From Bacillota bacterium (lineage in GTDB: Bacteria; Bacillota; Clostridia; Christensenellales; Aristaeellaceae): DNA of 64,000 nt. Both the position numbers and the translations under genes were made by a program. A model generated the notes under the pieces. The model had not been told where the DNA came from, did not search any database, and saw only the letters and a list, made by a program, of their open reading frames with translations. The stretch covers positions 65,229 to 129,228 of the forward strand of contig JAEZIN010000027.1 of the NCBI GenBank assembly GCA_023436585.1, given 5' to 3'. Of this stretch, positions 1-8,930 are shown piece after piece. Numbering within the stretch: position 1 is the stretch's first letter; every line of letters begins with the position of its first letter.

Positions 1-371
1 GCGGCCACGGTGATTTTTTCAGCGACGCGTACCGCGTGGCCATGAACATCGGTCTGGATTCCTTGTGGTTTGGCAAACGGCCGGAATATAAAAGAATAAC
101 GGACCATTTGCAGTCTTTTCTTTTTGACAAAGAGCCGTATATGACCTACCGCATAGACGGTACACCGGTGGAACCGCCCGCCCTGCACCCCACGGCTGTC
201 ATTGCCACCACAGCCGCCGCTTCGCTGGCCACGGATACGGTTTTATCGAAAGAATGGGTGCATAAGTTCTGGAACACGCCGCTTCGCACAGGGGAGCGCC
301 GCTACTATGACAATTGCTTGTACTTTTTCTGCATGCTTATGCTGGCGGGGGAATACCATATTTATGAATAG
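1..371 (+). CDS. GH8 reducing-end xylose-releasing exo-oligoxylanase (Rex-like), C-terminal part
   Basis: The gene enters from before base 1; the open frame is already running at base 3 and reads about 122 residues to a TAG at 369-371. The first residues read GHGDFFSDAYRVAMNIGLD, which matches the catalytic-core region of GH8 Rex enzymes (an SD-x-YRVA-x-NIGLD segment). The end (RYYDNCLYFFCMLMLAGEY) matches the closing helix of the same family. Rex enzymes remove single xylose units from the reducing end of xylo-oligosaccharides in the cytoplasm. The neighbours (sugar ABC importer, GH67, acetylesterase) fit xylan use. The GTG at 36 is an internal codon, not a start. Subfamily assignment is by motif memory; the N-terminal part cannot be seen. 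Confidence 0.8.
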   Translation, partial: GHGDFFSDAYRVAMNIGLDSLWFGKRPEYKRITDHLQSFLFDKEPYMTYRIDGTPVEPPALHPTAVIATTAAASLATDTVLSKEWVHKFWNTPLRTGERRYYDNCLYFFCMLMLAGEYHIYE

Positions 372-505
372 CGGATTTTGTCAGCTATAGTTTCTCCGGT
401 AGATAGTACGATTGTGACCATTACGCACGTTAATTGTATATGCTATGCTCTTATTATGAAAGAGGGCTGTGCGAAAGCCCCAAATTGCAAGAGGAGGAGA
501 CCTAT

Positions 506-2161
506 ATGCGTAAGCTGGTTACCCTTCTGCTGGCGCTGGCATTGTTTGTGACAATGCTATCCATACCTGCGCTGGCCGAAAGCAAGGAAGAACCCATTAC
601 CGTGTCGGTATTTGTCGGCGAGGCCAGGGACCAACCCACATCCGACAACCCGATCTTCAAGAAAATTGAAGAGGAATTCGGCATCAAGTTTGAGTTCGAG
701 TTCCTTGCCGGAGACCTTCGCGAGACCTTGGGCATCAAAATTGCCGGACAGGATTACGCTGACCTGATGGACGGCGGCAACAGCGAAGACTTGATTGAAG
801 CAGGCGCTTTAATCGACCTGATGCCCTACATCAGCAAGGAAAAGACTCCCAACCTCTATACCCACCTGGAGCCCTATTTCAAGCGTCTGCTCAACGACAA
901 GGGCCAGTTGTTCGTTATTCCCAACTTCGGCCGTCAATACAACACCGAAGCCTATGGCCTGAACTATGTCAACGGCCCCGCTTTCTTCGTCCAGAAGAAG
1001 GTTCTTGCCTGGGATAACTACCCCATGATCAAGACCATGGACCAGTACTTTGACCTGATCGAGCGCTACATGGCCGCCAACCCCACAGACGAGAAAGGCA
1101 ACCCCAACACGGGCTTTGCCATCCTGTGCGACAGCTGGCGCGCCTTCTGCCTCTTCAACCCCGTACAGCACCTGATGGGCCGCCCCAATGACGGCGACGT
1201 CATCGTGGATATCAACAACAACTACAAGACCGAAGCGTATGTCATTCAGCCCTACGCCAAGGCCTACTACAAAAAGCTCAACGAAATGTACCACAAGGGC
1301 CTGATCTCCCAGGACACCTTCGTCATGAACTATGACCAGTACATCGCCAAAATTTCCAGCGGCACCGTCGTGGGCATGTTCGACCAGGCCTGGGACTTCC
1401 AGGATGCCACCAACGCCTTGAACACCGCCAAGATGTATGAGAGCACCTACCAGGGCCTGCCCATCGTCTATGATCCCCAGTATGTTGACGGCAAGGAAAT
1501 TGAGGAGCACTACCTCAATGGCGGCGTCATCAACGTGAACCGCGGCTTCGGCATCTCTGTCAACTGCAAATATCCCGAACGCCTGGTCAGCATGATCGAG
1601 GCCATGCTCAGCGACGAATGGCAGAAGCTCTTCGCCTGGGGCGTCGAAGGCGAAGGATATTATGTGGAAAACGGCCGCATGCTGCGCACCCGTGAACAGT
1701 ACGATAACGCTCAAAACGCCGTGTGGCGCAATGCCAACACCGCGTATGCCCTGTGGCAGAGCCTGCCCAAGAAGCAGGGTATCATGGATGACGGCAACTA
1801 CTGGGATCCCAACCGTCAGCCGGAAATCTACTTCAGCCTGATGAGCGACTACGACAAAGAGTTCCTGACCAAGTACAACATGCAGATCCCCCTTGATTTC
1901 TTCAACGATCCCATCACGCTGGCCCCCTACGGCGAAGCCTGGCAGATCGACGTCACGGTTGACACGGATGCCGATGATGCCAAAGCCGCCTTCCAGGATA
2001 TTCAGCGCCGCGACCTGCCCCAGCTCATCATGGCGGATCCCGCCGAGTTTGATGCCAAGTGGGACGCGTTCGTAAAGAGTGTGGAAGAGATTCCGATTTC
2101 GGACTTTGTGGACTTCATGCAGGAGCAGATCCTCAAGCTGGTGGAAAAGAACGCCAACTGA
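506..2161 (+). CDS. ABC sugar transporter, extracellular solute-binding protein (LplA-type, 551 aa)
   Basis: Family 1 extracellular solute-binding protein that captures an oligosaccharide for the two permeases just downstream. The start is the ATG at 506, preceded by GAGGAGGAGA; an upstream in-frame ATG at 434 has no ribosome binding site and would bury the signal peptide. Residues 1-24 form a signal peptide (MRKLV, hydrophobic core, cut after PALA) and there is no lipobox cysteine. The 550-residue length is typical of the long LplA/YtcQ group rather than MalE-like proteins (about 420). It is first in its operon and is separated from the permease gene by a strong hairpin. The substrate is inferred to be xylo-oligosaccharide from the adjacent GH8 gene. 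Confidence 0.88.
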   Translation: MRKLVTLLLALALFVTMLSIPALAESKEEPITVSVFVGEARDQPTSDNPIFKKIEEEFGIKFEFEFLAGDLRETLGIKIAGQDYADLMDGGNSEDLIEAGALIDLMPYISKEKTPNLYTHLEPYFKRLLNDKGQLFVIPNFGRQYNTEAYGLNYVNGPAFFVQKKVLAWDNYPMIKTMDQYFDLIERYMAANPTDEKGNPNTGFAILCDSWRAFCLFNPVQHLMGRPNDGDVIVDINNNYKTEAYVIQPYAKAYYKKLNEMYHKGLISQDTFVMNYDQYIAKISSGTVVGMFDQAWDFQDATNALNTAKMYESTYQGLPIVYDPQYVDGKEIEEHYLNGGVINVNRGFGISVNCKYPERLVSMIEAMLSDEWQKLFAWGVEGEGYYVENGRMLRTREQYDNAQNAVWRNANTAYALWQSLPKKQGIMDDGNYWDPNRQPEIYFSLMSDYDKEFLTKYNMQIPLDFFNDPITLAPYGEAWQIDVTVDTDADDAKAAFQDIQRRDLPQLIMADPAEFDAKWDAFVKSVEEIPISDFVDFMQEQILKLVEKNAN

Positions 2162-2182
2162 TCAGACTGGCATTTAGCCCCG

Positions 2183-2212
2183 GCGGCGGAAGGGAGGCTT
2201 CCCTCCCGCCGC
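2183..2212 (+). terminator. Intercistronic hairpin between binding protein and permease genes
   Basis: GC-rich hairpin starting 22 bases after the binding-protein stop. The GCGGC at 2183-2187 pairs with GCCGC at 2208-2212, and GGGAGG at 2192-2197 pairs with CCCTCC at 2201-2206, with a CTT loop and a small internal loop. It is followed by TTATTTCTT. It probably acts as a partial terminator or 3' stabiliser, giving more binding protein than permease. Confidence 0.6.
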
Positions 2213-2248
2213 TTATTTCTTCCATCATGACGCAAGGAAGGTGTTCTT

Positions 2249-3211
2249 ATGAGACGGGCCAAAGCCACCACCCTCTTGACGCCTGCGGCACATCTGGGAA
2301 AGGGCATCTCCAAGTGGCAGCTTTTATGGCAGCAGAAGCAGCTGATGCTGATGTCTGTGCCAATGCTTCTTTATATCCTGCTGTTCAATTATTCCCCTAT
2401 CTGGGGTTGGATCACAGCCTTCATGGATTATGAACCCGCGGCCCCCTTGTTTTCCAATCAATGGGTCGGGCTGGAAAATTTCCGCTGGCTGTTTAAAAAA
2501 CCGGAGTTTATCCAAAGCATCCGCAATACCTTTGCCATGGCCACCATCAACCTGGTGTTTGGCTTTGTTTTCCCCATTGCATTAGCACTTTTTTTGAATG
2601 AAATCAGAAGCAGAAGCTTCAAACGTACGGTGCAGACCGTTACCTACCTGCCCCACTTTTTAAGCTGGGTTATCGTCGTAGGCCTAGCCCAGAACATTTT
2701 TACCAGTGACGGCATCATCAATGAGATGCTCATAAAACTGGGCCTGGTCAAGCAGCCCGTGTTTTTCCTTGGGGAAGGGAAATACTTTTGGTGGCTGGTA
2801 GGCGCCATCAATATCTGGAAGGAATGCGGCTGGAACACCATTATTTATTTGGCTGCCATGTCCGCTATTGACCCAGCCTTGTACGAGGCGGCAGAAATAG
2901 ACGGAGCCGGCCGCTTCAAGCGCATGCTGCATATCACCCTTCCGGGCATCAAGTCTACATTCCTTGTGCTTTTGATTATGAACATCGGTTACCTGATGGA
3001 AGCCGGGTTTGAAATACAATACCTGATGGGCCAGAACCTGGTGATGGACTGGTCGCAAACCATCGATATCTTTGCGCTCAAGTACGGCATTACCAAAGGC
3101 CAGTACAGCCGTGCCATCGCGGCAGGCATCTTCAAGAGTACAGTTTCCATCGCGCTGGTGCTGTCCGCAAACTTCCTGGTGAAGAAGTTTGACGAAAGCA
3201 CATTACTGTAA
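2249..3211 (+). CDS. ABC sugar transporter permease, LplB type (320 aa)
   Basis: Inner-membrane permease of a CUT1-family carbohydrate importer. Six membrane segments are evident, beginning at about residue 33. The conserved cytoplasmic EAA loop (EAAEIDGAGRFKRM, about 213-226) contacts the ATPase. The segment TVTYLPHFLSWVIVVGL is characteristic of the LplB group. The ATG at 2249 follows GGAAGGTG. It lies downstream of its binding protein and 39 bases before the partner permease. No ATPase gene is linked, as is usual for LplB/YtcP systems that borrow an MsmX-type ATPase. Confidence 0.9.
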   Translation: MRRAKATTLLTPAAHLGKGISKWQLLWQQKQLMLMSVPMLLYILLFNYSPIWGWITAFMDYEPAAPLFSNQWVGLENFRWLFKKPEFIQSIRNTFAMATINLVFGFVFPIALALFLNEIRSRSFKRTVQTVTYLPHFLSWVIVVGLAQNIFTSDGIINEMLIKLGLVKQPVFFLGEGKYFWWLVGAINIWKECGWNTIIYLAAMSAIDPALYEAAEIDGAGRFKRMLHITLPGIKSTFLVLLIMNIGYLMEAGFEIQYLMGQNLVMDWSQTIDIFALKYGITKGQYSRAIAAGIFKSTVSIALVLSANFLVKKFDESTLL

Positions 3212-3250
3212 GGCAAGAATGCCAAATATGACAGGAAGAGAGATGGAACG

Positions 3251-4162
3251 ATGAATACGTTTTCCGGGAAAATCAGGCCCCTGCGCCGCCGCAGCCCGTT
3301 TCCGGTGATCAACACGGTGGGCATGTGCATTCTGATGTTCGTTACGCTCTATCCGGTGCTCAATACCCTGGCTATATCCTTCAACGACGGCACTGATGCC
3401 GTGCGCGGCGGCATCAAGCTGTGGCCGCGGGTGTTCAGCCTGAAGAGCTACGAAACCATCTTCATTGATGAAACAATCTATTCCGCATTCTTTATCACTG
3501 TGTCCAGAACTGTTGTCCAGACCGTGCTCAACATTGTGCTGACCTCCATGCTGGCCTATGCGCTAAGCCGGAAGGAGTATGTGCTCAGGAAGCTGATTAC
3601 TACCATGTTTGTTCTCACGATGTACGTCAACGCGGGTCTGATCCCCAATTACCTGCTGATCAATAATACCTTGGGGCTATCGAAGTCCTTTTGGGTGTAC
3701 ATCATCCCCACCATGGTCAGCTGCTTCAACATGATCGTGATAAGAACCTATATTCTTGGCCTGCCGGAAGCCCTGGTGGAGTCGGCGCGCATAGACGGTG
3801 CCGGGGACCTGTACCTTTTCTGGAGGATTATTTTCCCCTTGTGCCTGCCTGTGCTTGCCACAGTGGCCTTGTTTGTGGCGGTTGGCGCGTGGAACAGCTG
3901 GTTTGATACTCACCTGTACAATGCCAGCAAACAGAAGCTGCACACGCTGCAATACCTGCTGCGCATGAAGCTGGCCACCACCAACAACAGCGCCAATGCT
4001 GCCAAATCTACCGCTGACGCACTGGCTTCCACCACCCTGACGACGCCCATCACCATAAGAGCCGCCATTACTGTCGTATCGGCGGCCCCCATATTGGCGA
4101 TCTATCCGTTTTTGCAGCGCTATTTCGTGGTGGGCCTGAGCATCGGCAGTGTCAAGGGTTGA
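3251..4162 (+). CDS. ABC sugar transporter permease, YtcP/LplC type (303 aa)
   Basis: Second permease of the first importer. It has six membrane segments and an EAA-type loop (ESARIDGAGDLYLFW, near residue 178). The C-terminus ends in the family signature (YFVVGLSIGSVKG); YtcP-type proteins nearly all end GxVKG. The ATG at 3251 follows a purine-rich AGGAAGAGAGATGG stretch. Its 3' end overlaps the 3' end of the convergent regulator gene (4152-5498) by 11 bases, so the two coding regions share their stop region and no room is left for a terminator between them. Confidence 0.9.
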   Translation: MNTFSGKIRPLRRRSPFPVINTVGMCILMFVTLYPVLNTLAISFNDGTDAVRGGIKLWPRVFSLKSYETIFIDETIYSAFFITVSRTVVQTVLNIVLTSMLAYALSRKEYVLRKLITTMFVLTMYVNAGLIPNYLLINNTLGLSKSFWVYIIPTMVSCFNMIVIRTYILGLPEALVESARIDGAGDLYLFWRIIFPLCLPVLATVALFVAVGAWNSWFDTHLYNASKQKLHTLQYLLRMKLATTNNSANAAKSTADALASTTLTTPITIRAAITVVSAAPILAIYPFLQRYFVVGLSIGSVKG

Positions 4163-5498
4163 TCAAGTGCCGGTATTCCTTGGGTGTCTTCCCATAGCAT
4201 TGCTTGAAATGGATCAAGAACTGTTTGTATTGCACGTAACCGACCGCGTCGGCCACAAGGTGGACGGGTAAATTAGTCTGAAGCAGCATTTCGGCGGCCT
4301 TTTGAATCCGAAGGCTGTTCAAAAAATCACGGAAACCCGAACCTGTTTCTTCGCGAAAGACTCTGCCAAGATAGGTAGCGTTATAGCCCAGTGCTTTTGC
4401 CACGCCAAACAGTGTCAATTGCTCCGCGTGATGTGCGGCCAGGTAAGCTTTCACCTGGCCGCTTAACCGTTTTGGATCGGGCGTTAAAAGATGCATGGCC
4501 AGCCGGCCCAGGGATTTGATATCCTGACTGGACCCGCTAAGAAGGCTTCGCAGTTTGTCTGTTTCCTGCGCAAACTGCTGGGCGCACAGCGCGTGGAACA
4601 ATTCGTATGCCTTGGTTTTGGCGGCGCTGCCTCTCAGTTCGCAAAAGGACAGCAAATCATCGCTCTTTTGCTCAAAGGCCTCATACTGCAAAAGAGAAAC
4701 GGCATCCTTCAGCTCCTGCGCCCTATGCACCAGCTCCGCTTCGCAGTCGTCAAGCTGAGCGCAAATGGCAAGCCGAAGCTCCATCAGTTCCTTTGCTGTG
4801 CTTGTCTCCCGGCTTGCGGCCAGTTCTCTCCTGTGTGCGAGCAGTGCCCGGCGAAGGGAATCCAGCGGTGCGGCCATTAATGTATCCTTGGAATGAAGCA
4901 CCAGCCATTCCTTGCCGTCCAAGATGTGTGTTGTCGCACGTATGCCTGTATCCTGGAAGCCCTCCAGGATGGCCGCCACAACATCATAGGGAAGCGGGAC
5001 CCCCCAGGTAAAAAGCTGCCATACGCCCTCCAGCGGCGGCTGGTTCTTTGGAGTCTGGCCCGTGAGCAGGGCCGTAACGGCCTGCTGGTAGGCAGCCTGG
5101 GGAAGCCTGTGCTTCAGCTCCTTGTTGATCAAGGATTTGCGCACCTGTTCCAATACTTGGGACGCTTCGGCTGGATCGACGGGCTTGAGCAAATAGCCGG
5201 CTACATTCAGGCGCATGGCCCTTTTTGCGTACTCAAAATCACTGTACCCGCTGACCACGATAAAGGCGCCGTCATAGCCGCGGTCCCGGGCGGCCGCCAT
5301 CAAGGCCAGGCCATCCATGTCCGGCATGCGGATATCTGTTACGATCAAATGAGGCCTGTGCGCTATCAGGGCCTCCAGTGCTTCCGTGCCGCTATTGCAG
5401 GAGGCGCAGACGGAGAAGCCTTCCTTTTGCCAATCGATAAGGATCGACAACCCTTCCAACGCAAGAGGCTCGTCATCCACAAGCATCACCCGCAGCAT
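4152..5498 (-). CDS. YesN-type response regulator, REC plus AraC-type DNA-binding domain (448 aa)
   Basis: Two-component response regulator expected to control sugar-use genes. It has an N-terminal receiver domain with the acidic pair D8-D9, phospho-acceptor D55 in TDIRMPDMDG, and the conserved LKPVD lysine near 105. A long linker follows, then a C-terminal AraC/XylS helix-turn-helix pair (about 345-448) ending in GKTPKEYRHL. The ATG at 5498 follows AAAGGAGCGTGATCTC. It starts 4 bases after the kinase stop, making a transcript regulator (8747) - kinase - regulator. It is shorter than usual YesN proteins (500 or more residues) because the linker is reduced. Confidence 0.88.
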   Translation of the reverse strand: MLRVMLVDDEPLALEGLSILIDWQKEGFSVCASCNSGTEALEALIAHRPHLIVTDIRMPDMDGLALMAAARDRGYDGAFIVVSGYSDFEYAKRAMRLNVAGYLLKPVDPAEASQVLEQVRKSLINKELKHRLPQAAYQQAVTALLTGQTPKNQPPLEGVWQLFTWGVPLPYDVVAAILEGFQDTGIRATTHILDGKEWLVLHSKDTLMAAPLDSLRRALLAHRRELAASRETSTAKELMELRLAICAQLDDCEAELVHRAQELKDAVSLLQYEAFEQKSDDLLSFCELRGSAAKTKAYELFHALCAQQFAQETDKLRSLLSGSSQDIKSLGRLAMHLLTPDPKRLSGQVKAYLAAHHAEQLTLFGVAKALGYNATYLGRVFREETGSGFRDFLNSLRIQKAAEMLLQTNLPVHLVADAVGYVQYKQFLIHFKQCYGKTPKEYRHLINP

Positions 5499-5502
5499 GA
5501 GA

Positions 5503-7233
5503 TCACGCTCCTTTCACCGGGATGCGGATGCTGACAATCATACCGCGGTCCAGCGCGTTTTGAAGCGTCAGGCTTACATTTTCTCCATAATGCAGCTTCA
5601 GTCTGCGGTATATGTTTTGCAGGCCGACGCTGTTTTTCATATCTTCCTGGTCCGCGATCTGCTTTTGCAGGTCAGTAAGCCGCCTTGGGTTGATGCCCAC
5701 GCCATTGTCGCTGACAGCAATCAGCAGCATGCCATCTTCCACCCTGGCGCTGATGCGTACAAGGCCCTGGCCGGCAATGTGCTGTATCCCGTGCTTGCAT
5801 GCATTTTCCACCAGACCCTGCACGCACATTACGGGTACGGGTACATTCATGGCATCCTCGCTGATGTCAAAATCATACTGCAGCTTGTCGCCAAAGCGGA
5901 ATCTTTCGATTTTCAGCACCATACGGACAAACTCCAGCTCCTCCTTCAGAGGCAGGATATCCCTGGAGGTGTCTACCATGCGCCGCATGATTTTCGATAA
6001 GGGAGATATGATCTCCGCCAGCTCCGTATAGCCGTTGCGTACGCAAAGCACCAGTATGGCGTTCAGGGTATTGAACAGAAAATGCGGATCGATCTGCGCC
6101 TGCAGGTATTTGAGCTCCGCCCGCACGTTTTCCAGCTCCAGGCTTTTTTGGTGAAGCTGAAGCACATAAATGTCATGGATCAGCTGCTTCAGCCGTTCGC
6201 CCATGGCGTTGAAGTGCTCCATCAGTTCTCCTATCTCGTCCTTCCCCGTCTCTTTCGTGATGGGCGAAAAATGTTCGGCAGTGATGCTGTCCATGTGCCG
6301 CAAGAGCCTTTGGCTGCGCAGTATAATGGAACGGGCAAACAAAAGCGACAGCCCGCCGGCAAACAGGGAGCATACCGCTCCCAGAAGAAGCCCGACCCAT
6401 ATGGCGTTTTGAATGTTCCTTTCCAGAGGCTCCTTGTTGATGTTGGCCACAAGCTTCCAGCCGCTCATGGCCGTGCTGCCGCCAAAGGCGCGGGTCAGGT
6501 CCACGGAGGATGGCGGCATGGTGTCGCGCTTGGCTACCATGCTGTCCGTCATGCTGCCGGGATAGCTGACGGCGGAGCCGTCCGGGGCCACAAGGTAAAT
6601 GGCAAGATAGGCGCTTTCCTGTTCCACCACACGGTGGATGGGTTCCATGTTCAGATCCAGCTTCAACAGCTGGGTATAGGCGGAGGCATTGTTCATCAGC
6701 CGCAATATGCTAAGCTGCAAGCGTGATCCTGTGGCCGGAGGCTGGCGTATGTAGGTGATCAATACGGGTGCAAGGGTGATTTCTTTTTGATACCAGTCTT
6801 CCCTTTCGGTTTCCTTCGTGAGCCTTAGGCAATAGCCCCCGTTGAACATGGTGGGGTTGTCGGTATAAATCTCAATGCCGGTGGCCTGCTCCACATAGGC
6901 GTACAGGTAGCGGTTCATGATGGGACGAAACTCGGTGTAATAATGGGCGTAGTATTCTGGCGGCGATGTGTAGCGCCTGTCCAGCAGTGCTTTCAATTGC
7001 GCGTCGGTGGATACGTTATTGCTTAAAGACGCCGCCTGGGAAAACTGCGTTTCCAATGTCGTATATACCCTGTCCAGCGATTGCAGCGCGTTTTGATATT
7101 CCCTTTGGCGTATCTCCTCCGTAACGTTGGTGAGCACGTACGTTAAAAGCGCGGCAATGGGCAGTAAAACGCCCAGCAGAAATTGTAGTATAAATTTGCT
7201 TCTGATGGGCAGATCGTTGATACGTATTTTCAT
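5503..7233 (-). CDS. YesM-type sensor histidine kinase (576 aa)
   Basis: Membrane sensor kinase of the LytS/YesM type (His_kinase plus HATPase_c). It has an N-terminal membrane segment (about 15-38), an extracellular sensing region, a second membrane segment (near 285-310) and a HAMP linker. The phospho-acceptor motif is DPHFLFNTLN, followed by an N-box (VENACKHG) and a G-box (DNGVGI). The start is the ATG at 7233, after GGAGGTGCAGGGCGG and in a 4-base ATGA overlap with the upstream regulator stop. A much longer upstream extension of the same frame is only the shadow of that regulator gene. It should phosphorylate one or both flanking YesN regulators. Confidence 0.9.
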   Translation of the reverse strand: MKIRINDLPIRSKFILQFLLGVLLPIAALLTYVLTNVTEEIRQREYQNALQSLDRVYTTLETQFSQAASLSNNVSTDAQLKALLDRRYTSPPEYYAHYYTEFRPIMNRYLYAYVEQATGIEIYTDNPTMFNGGYCLRLTKETEREDWYQKEITLAPVLITYIRQPPATGSRLQLSILRLMNNASAYTQLLKLDLNMEPIHRVVEQESAYLAIYLVAPDGSAVSYPGSMTDSMVAKRDTMPPSSVDLTRAFGGSTAMSGWKLVANINKEPLERNIQNAIWVGLLLGAVCSLFAGGLSLLFARSIILRSQRLLRHMDSITAEHFSPITKETGKDEIGELMEHFNAMGERLKQLIHDIYVLQLHQKSLELENVRAELKYLQAQIDPHFLFNTLNAILVLCVRNGYTELAEIISPLSKIMRRMVDTSRDILPLKEELEFVRMVLKIERFRFGDKLQYDFDISEDAMNVPVPVMCVQGLVENACKHGIQHIAGQGLVRISARVEDGMLLIAVSDNGVGINPRRLTDLQKQIADQEDMKNSVGLQNIYRRLKLHYGENVSLTLQNALDRGMIVSIRIPVKGA

Positions 7234-8747
7234 CCGCCCTGCACCTCCCTCTCTCCGGCCGCGCTGCGGTACGACTGGGGGCTCATGGCCATGCGGACCC
7301 GGAACTGCCTTGAAAAATAGTCCACATCGCGGAAGCCTACCATGTAGGCAATTTCCCCCACCGGGTTTGCGGTTTGTTTCAGCAGCCGGCATGCGTTCAA
7401 CAGGCGCGTATCCAGCAATAGCGTGTGAAAGGTTTGCCCCGTACAGCGAAGGATCAACTGCCCCAGGTAGGCGGGGTTCATGTGGAGACGGGCGGCCAGG
7501 CTGCCAATGGACAGAGGCTTGTCGTATTCCTTGGCCACCGTATCCACCACCGTGCGAACGGGGGGAGGATAGGCGTCCTTGCCTCCCCCATGTGCCTTTA
7601 CGGCCTGCATCGTATCGCAAAAGGCCTGCAGCCATTCCTCCCGGTTCATGGTCTCCGCATTCCACAGCGGTGGAAGAAGCTCGCTGAGCGGCGCAGGCCG
7701 GCCAAGCTGTGCGCGGCGAAGCAGCAGCATGGTCTCCGTTGTTTTGGCCATGTACCGCAGTGCAAAAAGCGGCGGCGATAAGCGCCCCGCCAGCGCGCAC
7801 AACTCCTCCAGCGCGGAGGTAAGCTCATCTGGATCGTCGCTTTCCATGGCGTTGATCCATTGCGAAGGATTGGCCTGAAGCATCCAGGCGGAAACAGCCT
7901 CATCCGCCGGCTGGTACAGCCGGAGCGGACCCTGCTGCTTAAAAAGCACGCCGGTGGCGTCCAGCGCCTCGCTGATGCTTTTTCCAAAGCCCTCCGGGCC
8001 TCTTCCTACACTGCCAACGCTCCATTGCGCCTGAAGATCGAAGCTGCTTTCCAAGCCTTCCTGCAGGCTGATTAACTGGGAGAGGCTGCGTTCGATTTGC
8101 TTGAAGCAAAGCCCGCACTGATAGGGTGATAGCAAAAACGGCGTGCCGCCGCAGCCGGATAGCAGCAACAGCGCGCCTTCCGGCAGCGGCTTGTTTTTTA
8201 CGGTTACCACCGCGCAGTAGCAGGCGTCGCCGCGCTTTAATTCCAGCAGCACGCCGGCGCGGAGCAGGCTTTCCTCCCCTGTGTCGCCGGATGCGATCCT
8301 TCGCAGCACCTGGTCCCGCAGGATCGGCATGCGTTCGCCGGCCTCCTGGCCCAATTGGCTGCGGGCATCGAGTTCTTCCTTGACCTCCAGAAGCGTTTGC
8401 TGAACTTCCTGCTGGTCTATGGGCTTCACAAGATAGCCGAAGGCATGGGAGCGTATGGCTGACTGGGCAAAAGAAAAATCCTTGTATCCGCTGAAAAACA
8501 AAAGAATTGTATCCGGATGGTAATGATGGACGATCACGGCCAGGTCAGTGCCCAGCATGCCCGGCATTTTTACGTCTGTGATCACCAGGTGGGGTTTGTA
8601 TGTATCAATGAGCTGAAGCGCCTCCTGGGCTGTGGAAGCTTCCGCGCACAGCGTAAAGCCGCAGCCTGACCAATCAATCATCAGGCGCATGCCTTCCAGC
8701 ATGAAAGGCTCATCATCTACGATTATGGCTCGGTACAAGGCATTCAC
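7230..8747 (-). CDS. YesN-type response regulator, REC plus AraC-type DNA-binding domain (505 aa)
   Basis: First gene of the RR-HK-RR operon. The receiver domain has D11-D12, acceptor D58 in TDVKMPGM and a VKPID lysine. There is a central variable region of about 250 residues, then a C-terminal AraC-type double helix-turn-helix (about 405-500) with SIGSLAARLHMNPAYLGQL. The frame opens with GTG at 8747, but the TTG at 8738 is attractive because GGCGGTG lies 6 bases before it and would give MYRAIIVDDEP, the usual YesN beginning. It overlaps the kinase by 4 bases. Target genes are inferred to be the neighbouring importers. Confidence 0.88.
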   Translation of the reverse strand: MNALYRAIIVDDEPFMLEGMRLMIDWSGCGFTLCAEASTAQEALQLIDTYKPHLVITDVKMPGMLGTDLAVIVHHYHPDTILLFFSGYKDFSFAQSAIRSHAFGYLVKPIDQQEVQQTLLEVKEELDARSQLGQEAGERMPILRDQVLRRIASGDTGEESLLRAGVLLELKRGDACYCAVVTVKNKPLPEGALLLLSGCGGTPFLLSPYQCGLCFKQIERSLSQLISLQEGLESSFDLQAQWSVGSVGRGPEGFGKSISEALDATGVLFKQQGPLRLYQPADEAVSAWMLQANPSQWINAMESDDPDELTSALEELCALAGRLSPPLFALRYMAKTTETMLLLRRAQLGRPAPLSELLPPLWNAETMNREEWLQAFCDTMQAVKAHGGGKDAYPPPVRTVVDTVAKEYDKPLSIGSLAARLHMNPAYLGQLILRCTGQTFHTLLLDTRLLNACRLLKQTANPVGEIAYMVGFRDVDYFSRQFRVRMAMSPQSYRSAAGEREVQGG

Positions 8748-8800
8748 CGCCTGACAAGAATTTTAATGAGCAGAAAAATTATGTTATTAACATTTGATAT

Positions 8801-8830
8801 ATTATACAGGATGCATGTCATTGTTGGCAA
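8801..8830 (-). promoter_or_regulatory. Putative sigma-A promoter of the RR-HK-RR operon
   Basis: On the minus strand, TTGCCA (8830-8825), an 18-base spacer and TATAAT (8806-8801) lie about 55 bases upstream of the first regulator gene. A dyad, ATGTTA-T-TAACAT (8781-8793), covers the expected transcription start and is a candidate autoregulatory site. Confidence 0.5.
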
Positions 8831-8851
8831 GAAAACGGTCAAATAGAAGGT

Positions 8852-8883
8852 GCCGCGCACAAAGCGGTCCTTTCGTGCGCGGC
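8852..8883 (-). terminator. Strong hairpin downstream of the second sugar importer
   Basis: GCCGCGCACAAAG at 8852-8864 pairs with the sequence at 8870-8883 with a single bulged base around a 5-base loop. It lies 48 bases after the permease stop on the minus strand. The following bases (ACCTTCTATTTG) are only modestly T-rich, so it may be a terminator or a 3' stabilising structure. Confidence 0.5.
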
Positions 8884-8930
8884 AAACAATCCGATATGCA
8901 ATTACATGTGTCAATGAAAATACGCTTGAT

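Noticed and set aside
36..371. Gene start at the GTG at 36
   Set aside because: The frame is open and matches GH8 before this codon, so the GTG is internal to a gene cut by the window edge.
809..1714. 301-codon open frame antisense to the first binding-protein gene, with similar long antisense frames opposite the other binding proteins (19919-21583, 40351-41835, 45346-46893)
   Set aside because: They mirror the third-position bias of well-expressed, GC-ending genes, have no ribosome binding sites and give low-complexity hydrophobic sequences without motifs.
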